Below the pieces are notes generated by a model. It searched no databases. It was not told where the DNA came from and saw only the letters and a program-made list of their open reading frames with translations. From positions 620,001 to 684,000 of the forward strand of contig JAACJP010000021.1 in NCBI GenBank assembly GCA_013368375.1: a DNA stretch of 64,000 nucleotides, in the 5' to 3' direction. Made by a program: the position numbers and the translations under genes. Positions 1 through 10,418 of the stretch are shown here, one piece after another (position 1 is the stretch's first letter; each line of letters opens with the position of its first letter). This DNA comes from Tricholomella constricta. Its lineage: Eukaryota > Basidiomycota > Agaricomycetes > Agaricales > Lyophyllaceae.

Positions 1-321
1 TACTACGCTCTATCCCATGCCATGAAGGAAGCTCTCTGGATGCGTCTCTTCCTTACCCTCACCTCTTTCCCTATTCTGAAACCCTTCCCCCTCCTGTGCG
101 ACAATCAAGCTGCTGGTTGCATTGCCTCTTCTTCTGCCACCTCTTCGCGTTCGAAACATATTGACATTCGATACCATTTTATCCGCGAGCACATCAATTC
201 CGGCGCCTTTTCTACTGTTTGGATTTCCACCCAAGAAATGACTGCCGATATAATGACAAAACCCCTTCTATCCGAACTCTTTACTCGCCATCGTACGGGA
301 CTAGGTCTGGTCCCTATTTAA
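1..321 (+). CDS. Ty1/copia polyprotein, RNase H C-terminus (partial)
   Basis: This is the tail of a copia-type pol protein, open from the first base (frame 1, beginning YYALSHAMKEALW). The copia RNase H signature is clear: LLCDNQAAGCIA, then RSKHIDIRYHFIREHI, then the TADIMTKPL motif that normally sits just before the stop codon. The 5' part (gag, protease, integrase, reverse transcriptase) lies outside the window. The stop is followed by a purine-rich tract (GAAGGGGG, 359-366) and an LTR, as expected for the 3' end of a copia element. The visible part has no frameshift, so this copy may be young. Autonomy cannot be judged from the fragment. Confidence 0.9.
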   Translation, partial: YYALSHAMKEALWMRLFLTLTSFPILKPFPLLCDNQAAGCIASSSATSSRSKHIDIRYHFIREHINSGAFSTVWISTQEMTADIMTKPLLSELFTRHRTGLGLVPI

Positions 322-368
322 TCTTTTCATTCTCTACTGTTACGATCCTTTCGACTCTGAAGGGGGTG

Positions 369-636
369 TGTTGGACTTAGTATTCATCACCTCCTTGATC
401 GTAACACGTGTATATCACATGACTCGGACACTTAGTCGCGTCCTCACATCCTCGTACCTCAGTTGTCTCCGACCACTTCGTGACACTGAGCGTACGTTCT
501 CTCGTATATCTTTATCTTCTAGCTACACATACTTATATGCCCCTAGTCCGCTTCTCGCGTTCTAGGTAATAGATAACGAGTTGTCTCCGACCACTTCGTG
601 ACACTGAGCTCCGCTTCTCGCGTTCTAGGCTTAACA
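369..636 (+). mobile_element. 3' LTR of the copia element
   Basis: The LTR follows the polypurine tract. It starts TGTTGG and ends TTAACA, giving a TGTT/AACA terminal inverted repeat, and is about 268 bases long. Two blocks inside it are duplicated: one beginning TTGTCTCCGACCACTTCGTG (near 463 and 581) and CGCTTCTCGCGTTCTAGG (near 549 and 612). The 5' LTR is outside the window, so neither LTR identity nor target duplication can be checked. Confidence 0.8.
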
Positions 637-644
637 ATAGACAC

Positions 645-935
645 ATCCTAACCGACGAATTCCCCGAGATGGACCTCAAGGACATACTGGGTACACCCAA
701 GGGTCTGGAAGTATTTTCCAAATTTCTTGACAAGTCGGGCGCATTCACAAAGACAGGCAACCCCCGGGCAAAGCCCACGGCACCGACAATCGAAGACGAA
801 AGAGACCGAGAGGTAGACCAGGCAGAGAACTGGTGGGAGAGGTTTGAGAGAACAGGCAGAGGAAACACGGACGACGAACGGACAGACGACGATGGAGACA
901 CACAAGAGAGCGGAGACGACGAAGACGAGGAGTGA
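645..935 (+). pseudogene. Short acidic ORF next to the LTR, possibly RGS-like fragment
   Basis: A reading frame open from just after the LTR contains ILTDEFPEMDLKDILGTPKG then LEVFSKFLDKSGAF, with a first ATG at 669. The text resembles the opening helices of an RGS domain, but the rest of the domain does not follow. The remainder is a charged tail rich in Asp and Glu that stops at 933. Because the frame opens at the LTR edge, this may be a host gene cut by the copia insertion. Function is not established. An overlapping frame (844-1236) looks like a composition shadow. Confidence 0.3.
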
Positions 936-1599
936 GGAGGAAGGCAGAGGAGACGACGAAAACCCACCACACGAAACGCACCACACCATACCGACATGGT
1001 ACCCAACCCAACAAACAACCAGCGGAACACCAGTAACGCCCCATCCCCACGATCGGGCCGACGAGACTACCCGGGAAGACAAGCCCATATGCCCCATCAC
1101 TTTCCTATCACCCAATCTACTTCGCACATATCTATTCCTACTTTCCTGCACATATCCCCTTCTCACACCTCACTATGAAACCCATGCACTAATTTTTACA
1201 GCCCACTCTAAACCCCACCATACTCTCGAATACTAAATGCCGCACACATAACGATACCACAAACGCTACACAGAGACTACCAGATCCACCGCACAACCAC
1301 AACCACACACATATTTTCTTACTTTACTACTATTTGGCCCACAGCCCTGCCCCTTAGCTCAGTAGTGTAGCTTGACCGGCAGTATAAACCGACTTCATCA
1401 TCATCGTAGAATATACGTGCTGGGATGATATGAAAGAAGTTCAAAGAACTGATATGGATATACGTGTTTCACCATACGAAATACTATACATACAAAGCAC
1501 ATTCAAAACAACATGCACAACTGATGCTTCAAGAAAAACACAAAAGACGCCACAGCTCAAGAAAGCAAATAAGACAACAGCAGAATCACCTTTCCCACC
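936..1599. other. Intergenic, no gene seen
   Basis: The stretch is A/C-rich (many CACA and ACCA runs) and has no conserved frame. A tRNA-like start at 1353 (CCCTTAGCTCAGT) has no T-arm and is not a tRNA. Confidence 0.5.
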
Positions 1600-4500
1600 C
1601 TATTTCTGCTTAGGTTCGGCATCGTCACCTTCGACACTTTTACCACTTCTAGTCTTACCGCCTTCACCCAGACGACTGCTCTTAAACCGGGTCCCCTTGG
1701 CCGTAGCAAAATTCCTCGCAGGCGGCACAGGCGGGTCCATAGCAGAAGACGTGCTGGCATTCGATCCCGCGAGAGGAGCGAGCGCCATCCCCAAGCTCGC
1801 AGTCGACGCTGCGCCACTCGCCGTTCCAACCAGCCTGCGCTTGCGGTCCAATAGCACAGCCTCGAGTGTGGGAGTAGGCAGTCCTCCGCTTACGGTCGAT
1901 GAGAAAGCCGTGCTCATCGGTGAGGTCGAATTCACGACGGACGATGTCCCGGTTGCGTCATTTGAAGGGGTTGATGGACTACTGGAAGGCAACGCGGGCC
2001 GATATTCCGCTGGTGGACTCTGGCCGTAGATTTGTAGGTTGTCAACCCTGTCAGAGTCGGCCTGTCCATGGTCCAAAGCACGCAGAGTGGTGGGCGCTTT
2101 ATCATTGGCGGGCGGCTCAGACTCTTGGTCTCTGGGCATCGGCGGGGCGCTCCTCGGCCTCAAGAAGCTAAGGCCCCCAAGGCTCTTTAGTGCGGTGGGC
2201 ATGTATATTGTGGAGACTTGTTCCGGCTTTAATTGATTGGTGGGCTCTTCAACGTTGACCACGAGGGTAGATTCCGCCTTAAGGGGAATAGGCGGAACTT
2301 GGTATGGATCACCGCGAGCGCCTTGAGGGTCGAATTCATCGTATATTTCCTCTCCGATCAACTCTGTGAGTTATGGGCATTAGAGAAAATGGAAGCGTAA
2401 GAAAAGCAAGCAGTACCTTCCAAGACGTCCTCGAGCGTGATAATTCCCAAGGGCATGATAGCCGGGTCGATGTTCTTCAGGAACTAAAACGGGGGGACGT
2501 TAACGATTGGGACCCATGTAAGGATCCACATCGAACAAGACTTACCTCGTCAGCATTCTCCTTAGCCAGTACAGCATCAGCAGGCATACTTTGTTCTAAC
2601 GTAAACCTCGAAGCCATACCAGCCGCCGCCTTTGGCAGCTGGAACCCAGATTTCGAGGCTCTTCTTCCCTCCTCATTCTTACCCTCCAAACCCTGCTCTT
2701 GCTTTTCTGTGTCTTCCATTTCCACAGTTTCCCGCCCCGCGGAGACAGTTCGCATGATTCGGCTGCGACCTCTGAATGACTTCGGCGCCCGGGAGTTTAA
2801 CGTTTGATTGTAAGCGGGAAGGCTATGAGCGAAGTCTTTATCCAGTACACCATCGTCCCTCAACGTCGCCTCGTCTCCTTCCTTGACGCCAGCAATCTTA
2901 GCGCTACCCTCGATGTCTTTCTCTTCGTCGCTGGAATCAGAGTCGCCCATCCCAACACGCTCGCGGAGGCGCTGTGTCAAACCACGCTTAACTGCCTTCT
3001 TGACGCTTGCAGCCTGCGATGGAAGGATCAACTTGGAAAAACTTCGCCATATAAGAGATTTAACAGACCTTGTCCACGCTGAACCTACTGACGATAGCCA
3101 TGTGACTCCTACCCTCTTGGAATTTGTCGAGAATGCCCAAGAGAGGCTCATTGTTCGGGACATATGGGACCTTGTTCAGAGGAATCTTGCGAAGTGGGGT
3201 AGCATCTGTGCGAGGGGTGGATCAAAACGGAATGCCTTCTTAGGACAGTTAAACATACCTTTAGGATCCAGTAATACACATTGCTTGACCAAAAGAATCC
3301 CGAGAATCTTCTTCAATTTCTTCGTGCGCTCTTTGGTTGACCCATCGTCCGTGCCCCCAAGGCTCGATATCGGAACGTCGACTTCTTCGTACACGGGGAC
3401 ACGACTGTGGCCCGTCTGACATATCTTCTTGAGGAGTGCGTAATCCAACTTCGAATCAATAGACAGCATGAAGACTTCATCGATAGGAGTCATTGCCTGT
3501 ATTAAAGCACGTTAAGAGCTGAAAGCAACCAGGTTTCGAATATGGCCGTACCTGTTTAACGACCTTTTCCTGCAGGTCTAGAGTCGCTCCAATGATAGTG
3601 ACAGTGTCCGTCTTGAGGTCTCCTCCAAGCGTCGCATGCGACGAGTGCATAGCAATTAATTCCTTTAGTTCAGCTCGGCGATATATGATGCCATGATGCG
3701 CCCCTAACACAAGCTCCAGCAGCTTTGCGACTGGCCATGATATGATACCCTGTTCATAATGCATTAGGGTGTGTAACTCAGAGTATGTACCAAAGACAGA
3801 CCAAACCGATAATGAGGCATTTCGTGAATGTTGCCATCTTTGCACCAAGATAGAGGCCATGGCGAGTGAAGAGAGACTGCGGGATGATTTCCGCAAAGCT
3901 GGAAGAAAAGAAAAGAAGGTTAATTGAAGTATCTTGTGATGTTCCTGCCAAGAGAATCATGCCTAAGGCACAAGACGCGATCGGCGTTGAGTCAATCGCG
4001 TGACGTCACCATAACTTCAATACCCCGTAGCACTCGTTCTCTGACAAGAGGGAAGAGTATGTTTGATCACAAACATCAGGTGGCCTGCAGAAGTTCGGGC
4101 AGAGAAAAACTGCGAAAATAACTCACATAATAATAAGCACAGTGCTCACGACAACGCCTTGGAATCCGCCTCCCAAAACTGGATCCGCAATGACAGGGAG
4201 CGTTTCATTGACAATCATGTTGGCCAAGAGCAGCGTGACGAGGAGAAGATGTCCATTCTTGCGGATAGGCTTAATCTTGGTGGCATATTCACGCTGTTTA
4301 CTAACAAAGAAGTGGGATAAGCTTGAAGAGCCGAGTCTTTCTCATGATGCACTCACGTAGTCCCACTGATACTCAAAACGTTGAGCTGCGTCTCGTCCAA
4401 ACTCATGTACCCGAGTGTCAATCCGGCAAAGACTCCTGACATGAGAACAAGAACGGGGATGAGTGCTGCGAATACGATGTCCTTCGTGGAGTGTGGGTCG

Positions 4501-4655
4501 AATTTCTCAGTTCGCTTCGCGAATTCAAGAGTGCCGCCATTGCGGTGACCGTGAATGAACCTTGATGCATGTTGGGAAGCGACGGAGAGAAGAGTGTAGA
4601 GAAGCTTGGATGTGTGTGGATGGGCATTTCTGGCTGAGAGAGGAGCAGGGACCAT
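1600..4655 (-). CDS. CNNM/Mam3-like DUF21-CBS membrane protein
   Basis: This gene encodes a membrane protein of the CNNM/Mam3/CorC family, known for divalent-metal homeostasis at the vacuole or plasma membrane. Exons join as 4655-4357, 4300-4127, 3898-3802, 3749-3552, 3496-3259, 3205-3069, 3013-2546, 2483-2417 and 2363-1600. Every phase agrees and the product is 813 aa. Residues 60-240 form the DUF21 region (VLMSGVFAGLTLGYMSLDET, then LLLANMIVNETLPVIADP, then EIIPQSLFTRHGLY). The CBS pair follows (MTPIDEVFMLSIDSKLDYA, SRVPVYEEVDVP, and later MPLGIITLEDVLEELIGEE), with a Ser/charged loop of about 130 residues before the second half and a long disordered tail. Two introns use the donor GTCTGT. 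The start at 4655 is chosen because it gives a short hydrophobic leader. An in-frame ATG at 4868 is an alternative. Confidence 0.88.
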
Positions 4656-4919
4656 TCGATGTCGACGTTGCAGAGAGACCCGTTGAGCTTCTGACCGATG
4701 ACACGCTGCACCGTGTGTACAGCCACGTGATGAGGCTCCGAGTATAGACGCGCGCGATGCATTTAAGTACAATGGGCGGTAATCTACAACGTTACTCTGG
4801 GCCGAACGCAGTAGCACGATTTCAATTCGATGGAAAAGAGAGGATTGGTTGAACGCCACAACAATCATGGCAACCTTGCTAAGGATTCAATCTTTCAATC
4901 CTCCTGATAACTTCACATT

Positions 4920-6010
4920 TTGCCTCGAGCTCTGGGCCTACTGAATCGCTCCACCGAGCGCCGAAAAAAATAATCGTGTAATAAACGTGCGCATGATTTC
5001 GAAATGATAAGATGTGGCGCCCCCGGAGGATCCGGAGGTGGCAGAGCTTAAGAAACGTGACGAGGCGTTGTATATTTACGACGTCGTAGACTCCTCCATT
5101 AAGGAGCAGGTGGAGGGAACGTAAATTATGGCCAATGGGTTTTGAGGAGTTGATCAAAGTGGGAGAGTGAGGGTAGACTTAAAGGACCAAGCAACTGGAT
5201 AAGATCACACCCCAGTTTGTCCTCCAGTTGATCGTCGGCAGTATTTTTGGCGGAAAAATGGCGTTCGATGACGTTGGAGAGACAGTTAAGATGTGCACCC
5301 TCTGATGAGGACGCAGGCGTGATTGACGGAGGTCGATACGGGTGAGCTGGGACCGTGATTTACCTTTCGTCAGAAGAATATGACTTTGGGCATTGTCCTC
5401 GAAGAAAAAAGTTGGAGGCACCTTGTGGTCATCTTTGTATTAGAGGAAGTGCCAAGGCGGGAGACGTTGAGAATGTGCAGATGAGCCAGGAGAGAAATGC
5501 TTTTCTGGCAAGTTTAGGTGACGAACGCGACCGAGGTATGGAAAACCATAGCGCCTGCCACCCGCCATACTCGATGTGAGCGGATTTAGACTAGACCTCT
5601 TGAGCATCTCTTCTATTGAAGCGATATTATTCTCTTCGCGGTCATGACGGAAATCAACCGAGAAGTTGTGACATGTTAAAAAGGCACCCGAGGCCATTCT
5701 GAGCAAACACACAGAGTTCCACTGGTCGGTGAATGATAGTTATGAGATCGCCAGTTGAAGGACACCACATAGAATTGCGAAGATGCGTGGCAGGAGCTCC
5801 GCAGAAGTGTGATCGCTGAGCAAGCGTCGACATGCGCACCTTTCTGCGTGGAATTCGATGTGGGTTATTGATTATGCCTCGAAAACGAACGATTTTCTTG
5901 TCAATGAGTGCAAGGTCGCCTTCAGCGTTAGTGAGAAACCTTCGGACCCGTCACGGTATCCAGTTGTTGTCAAACAGTGCTGCTAGTGTAACATCATCCA
6001 ACCGAGGATC
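4920..6010 (-). pseudogene. Decayed F-box-like gene remnant
   Basis: Minus-strand text scattered over several frames resembles mushroom F-box proteins. About 5850-5960 reads DLALIDKKIVRFRGIINN, like the coiled lead-in. The next block in a shifted frame reads LLSDHTSAELLPRIFAIL, like the F-box core. Then TLCVCSEWPRVPF resembles the usual VCxxWRxVA segment. Downstream blocks (FLSWLICTFSTSPAL, LSNVIERHFSAKNTADD) continue in other frames with stops between. No plausible set of introns repairs it, so I read it as a fossil. The assignment rests on similarity of style and is tentative. Confidence 0.35.
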
Positions 6011-6213
6011 TGTCTCCCACTAAAATGCCGATAGCCTAATAGCCATGTCGGAGGATGTGCCAGGGCAGTGGAAGCTGCAAGATAAACGTCGGTGTAGTTG
6101 AAGATTGGCATTGGTTCCGCGATAGAAGTGATGTCACGTGATATATTCTAATTTTTGCATTTCGAGTGTTCCCTCCCTCCTCCTCAACGCACTTCATTGC
6201 CAATTATACCATC

Positions 6214-9200
6214 ATGGCGCGGCTCAGGAAGGAGAAGGGTGGATCATCGCACTCAACTCAGCCGAAATCTGGGTCCAAAAAGTCCAAAACCGCTCCCGAT
6301 GAGGTCTTGCGTGAACAAGTTCTTGCTTTGGGAGGAACTCAGGAAGACATCGCCCTGATGAAAAGCACGGGGAAAAAACCAGTCAATGATACAACGAATG
6401 ACGATGTGAGCTGCTGCCGTACTTCTTCCATTTTGAGCTTTTGACGAATCATGTCTACAGCCTGCACTATCGAAGGATGTTTCCGCATTTCTCAAGGGGC
6501 TGGACCTTGGCGCGAATGAACCCCAGGATACAGGAAAGGGGAAGCCTTCGAAGTCTGAGAAAACAGCAAAAAAGCCCGCAAAATCTCGCGCGCAACAAAA
6601 AGACTCAGCCCCAATTGAGCAGAGTAAGACGCATACATCCGCCCCGACAACTTCGATTTCCCGGAAGGCCAACAAAAAACCCAAAAAGCCCGACGTAAAG
6701 CAGGCCGAACCAGTCCCCTTCAAACCCGAACCACCAGCAGAGGTGCCCAAAGTCCAGCTTCCGACAAAAATGACCTTCAACCCGAAATCTCCATTCGTCT
6801 CCCAACCCATCGCGCTATGGCACACGGCAACACCACCGCTTGCACCTCCACAGACGCCACTACCTCTGATCACGCCAGATCAGCTATCATCTCTCACCCA
6901 AAAGGCATCTGACTTGCACTACGCCGACATCCGTACATTCCAGACGTCCTCTTCATCTAACTCCTCGTCATCCGAAGCAAATTTCCTCTCTAAAATTATT
7001 TCATCGGGAACACTGTCCGACAGGCTCAGTGCCCTCACACTGCTCGTTCAGAGTAGTCCCATTCACAATACCAAGGCACTGGAAACGCTGAAGGGGATGG
7101 CGGAGCGCGGAAAGGGGAAGGGTGGCCGGGAGGAGAGTTTGAAGGCTTTGCGCTGCATAGTGGATTGGTGGGTTGGAGGAGGGGCACCTGATCGGAAGCT
7201 CAAGTGAGTGAAGGAGGCATGAATTGTTGCTGAAACTTTAATTGTCTGATGAACAGGTACTTCCGCGACCAGCCTCTGAACCATCCTGCGGTGACGGATG
7301 AACATCTGTTGATGTGGTATTTTGAGGACTGGCTGAAGAAATATTTCTTCTCCATCCTTCAAATACTCGAGGTGCGTCCTACATATATTCAGACTTACTT
7401 AATATCCAACGACATAATTGAATAGACGCTCTCCCTCGATCCCTTGCAATACGTACGAACACAATCCTTGACGCTCATCTTCACCCTCCTTCGAGACAAG
7501 CCCGAGCAGGAACAGAATCTTCTCCGTCTCCTCGTCAACAAACTCGTACGTTCCCCATTATACCTCTTCGACATCACAGTCTAATATACACTTTAGGGCG
7601 ACACGGAAAAATCCCTCTGCTCACGCGCTTCCTATCACCTCCTCCAACTCCTCCAATCGCACCCCTCCATGAAAGGCGTCATCGTGCGCGAGATCATCGC
7701 CCTCGTCCTGCGTCCACCCGCCCCTTCCGCACCTACACCGCACCTCCCGGCCAGCACGGGCAAGCACATCCGCTTCACTGACGGTGAGGACAAGCCCAAG
7801 CCCAAGGCAAAACTCGCCGGGGCGCCGGGGGAGAAGAAGAGCAGCGGCAATGCGCACGCGCGGTACTACGCCACGATCACGTTCAACCAGATCGTGCTGA
7901 CGCCGGGGGACCGCGAGGTGGCGCTCAAGTTGGTCGACGTGTATTTCGAGCTGTTCAAGGAGCTGCTTGGGGAGGACGCAGAAGATGTGCAGGACGTGGA
8001 GGAGGAGGGTGTGGAGGGTGTGGATGAAGAGGTGATTACGGATAAAAAGGGTAGAGTGAAGATACGGAATGTGAAGGGCAAGAAGGGGAAAGGGAAGGGG
8101 AGGGTAACGGAGGTGAAGGGGGCGGCGGGATTCGCAGAGGTGGAGGATGCGCACTCGCGACTCATATCAGCGATCCTGACGGGAGTGAATCGGGCCCTGC
8201 CGTTTGCCAAAATCGACTCGGGAGATGTTCGGTGCGTTCTATTTATCGTGTGTATTCTGGTTCTAATTGCCGTCCAGACTCAACAAGCACATCGATACCC
8301 TCTTCTTAATCACGCACACGTCTACATTCAACATCTCCCTCCAAGCCCTCGTCCTCATCCAGCAAATTTCTTCCTCTCTTACAACCTCGACATCGGCTTC
8401 CTCATCCTCGACCTCGAAGTCAATAACAGACCGCTATTACCGGACTCTGTACGACTCCCTACACGACACACGGTTAGCTGCATCATCAAAGCAAGCCATG
8501 TATCTCAACCTCCTCTTCAAATCGATCAAAGCCGATGCGGGCAACGCCGACGGCGAGCGGGTAAAGGCAATCGTGAGGCGGTTCGTGCAGGTTCTAATCA
8601 GCGGAGGAGGCGGTGCTACGGAGTTTATCGCAGGTGGCTTGTTTCTTCTGGGCGAGGTGATTTTCGATGTTCTCTTGTTCATAGACTGCGAAGCTAATTA
8701 ATCGATCATAGCTCTTCAGCACTGTTCCAGGGCTGCGCGCGATGGTCAACAAGCCGGCAAAGCCGGACGCCGAACCGTACGATCCGCGGAAACGCGACCC
8801 GCAATACGCACACGCCTCGTCCTCCCCGCTCTGGGAACTTGTCAGTCGCGCTTCCGCTCCTTGAAAAGAGACGTCCCTACTCATCGCTTTGACAGACGCC
8901 ACTCCTGCATCACTACCACCCCGCAGTCTCTTTGCACGCGCGGCAGCTCCTCACTTCACAACCCCTAACAGCTAGCGCCGACCTCTCGCAGAACACGCTT
9001 TCGCACTTCCTCGACCGCTTCGTGTACAAGAACCCCAAAAAAATCAAGGAGACAGAGAATGCGGCGACTCTGGGCAAGGCGAAGGGTGCAAGTGCGATGC
9101 AGCCAGCGGCGAGCGGGCTGGATGGCACGGGCGTGAAGCTGCTAAAGGGCGAGGTGGAGGACGGGACGCTGATGAATGACGATAATTTCTTGAGAAAGAA

Positions 9201-9972
9201 GGCGGAGGATGTGCCCGTTGACCAGGTGAGTACTCGCTATACGTCGTACTGCTGTTTGACTGACCAGTGTTTCAAGCTATTCTATCACAAGTATTTCTCG
9301 AAGAAGAGTGAGAAGGAAAAGGCGAAGGCTGCCAAGGTTGGGAAGAGGAAGGGCGAGGAAAGTGACGAGGAGTCTGACGATGAGGACGGTCGAGTTGAAA
9401 GTGCAGGTTCCGACGAGGGAGAGGATGAAGGCGTGCTTGAAGAGGATGGCGCGGAAGACAGCGATGCGAGTGAAGCTGAGGTTTGGAAGGTAAATTTCAG
9501 CCGATCCTGGCAAAATCAATCCCGGCAACTAATACTATCTATCAAGGCTATGAAAGCTTCTATGCCCAAAGCTGCAGGAGATGACTCGGAAGACCTCATG
9601 GAGGACGACGGCGACGAGGATGATCTCCCATCTGACTTCGACATGGACGATGATGATAGCGATAGCGAGAACGAGGACCAGGCCAAGGAGGAAGACGATG
9701 ACGCGCTCTCGTTAGTCGAGGGATCGGACAACGAAGATCTGATATCGCTAAATGATGACGTTCCTGATGGCCTCATTGAATGGGACGGTTCAGACGAGGA
9801 AGCCGACGAAGAGTGGGGCGGCATCGACGGCGACGACGGAGGTGGGGGCAAGAAGCGGAAACGCGAGGAGACGTCGCGCGAGAAGAGGAAGAAACTGCGG
9901 TCGTTGCCCACATTCGCGAGCTATGAGGATTACGCGAAGATGATTGAGGATGGTCCGGAGGATGATATCTAG
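6214..9972 (+). CDS. MAK21: Mak21/Noc1 CCAAT-box-binding-factor family protein
   Basis: This is the nucleolar 60S ribosome-assembly factor Mak21/Noc1, which pairs with Noc2 to escort early pre-60S particles. Exons are 6214-6405, 6461-7203, 7257-7371, 7426-7545, 7597-8231, 8278-8656, 8712-8840, 8896-9225, 9268-9489 and 9547-9972. Phases agree throughout and give 1096 aa, close to the yeast protein's length. A basic N-terminus is followed by helical-repeat text ([39 protein letters not shown]). The CBF region lies around residues 640-800 ([52 protein letters not shown]). The C-terminus is very acidic, as usual for the family. The intron at 9226-9267 is only 42 bases and in frame, so it may be retained. 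Start: first ATG, followed by a Lys-rich segment. Confidence 0.93.
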
Positions 9973-10036
9973 TTCCGTGGCCTTGGCGTCGACGTTTGCG
10001 TCCATACTTCGTTCATGCAATTCAAAACATACTGTC

Positions 10037-10120
10037 ATCAGGCCATGAGCTTGAACTGAAGATACTTCTAAACATACATTGTGCATTAGGCTTTGAGCTT
10101 AAACTGAAGATACTTCTTTA
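10037..10120 (+). repeat. Imperfect direct repeat downstream of MAK21
   Basis: Two about 34-base units sharing GAGCTTGAACTGAAGATACT (second unit GAGCTTAAACTGAAGATACT) lie in tandem just past the MAK21 stop, possibly in its 3' UTR. The stretch from here to 10418 holds no recognisable gene. Confidence 0.6.
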
Positions 10121-10418
10121 ATGATTAGTTGGCGTTGAAGCCTATTGCCAATCAAAGCCAATCATCCGCCAACGTCGCGTCGGAGGCCTAGGTCGACGGC
10201 ATCGGTCACGACGGTCAGGAGCAACCCCAGATTGCGACTCCACGCGGATAACCAGGGTACAACTTATTCACATCTCTGAACGCGCCTAACTGACCATCAA
10301 AGTCATGCTCTCACTTATCTAATATCGACCCTTCCGTCACTTGTCGCCGTCGGTTCGGATCTCAGCACCTCTCTTATATGACGCTCTGCCGTGGTATCCA
10401 ATTCAATACCCCACATTA

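Noticed and set aside
844..1236. 130-aa plus frame
   Set aside because: Overlaps another frame in A/C-rich sequence and consists of Thr/His/Pro runs without conserved text.
1353..1430. tRNA-like start CCCTTAGCTCAGTAGTG
   Set aside because: A-box-like text only; no B box, no T-arm and no acceptor pairing.
9226..9267. Frame through MAK21 could be read without splicing here
   Set aside because: The 42-base stretch has GTGAGT and a CAG acceptor and breaks family text. I treat it as an intron but note it is in frame.
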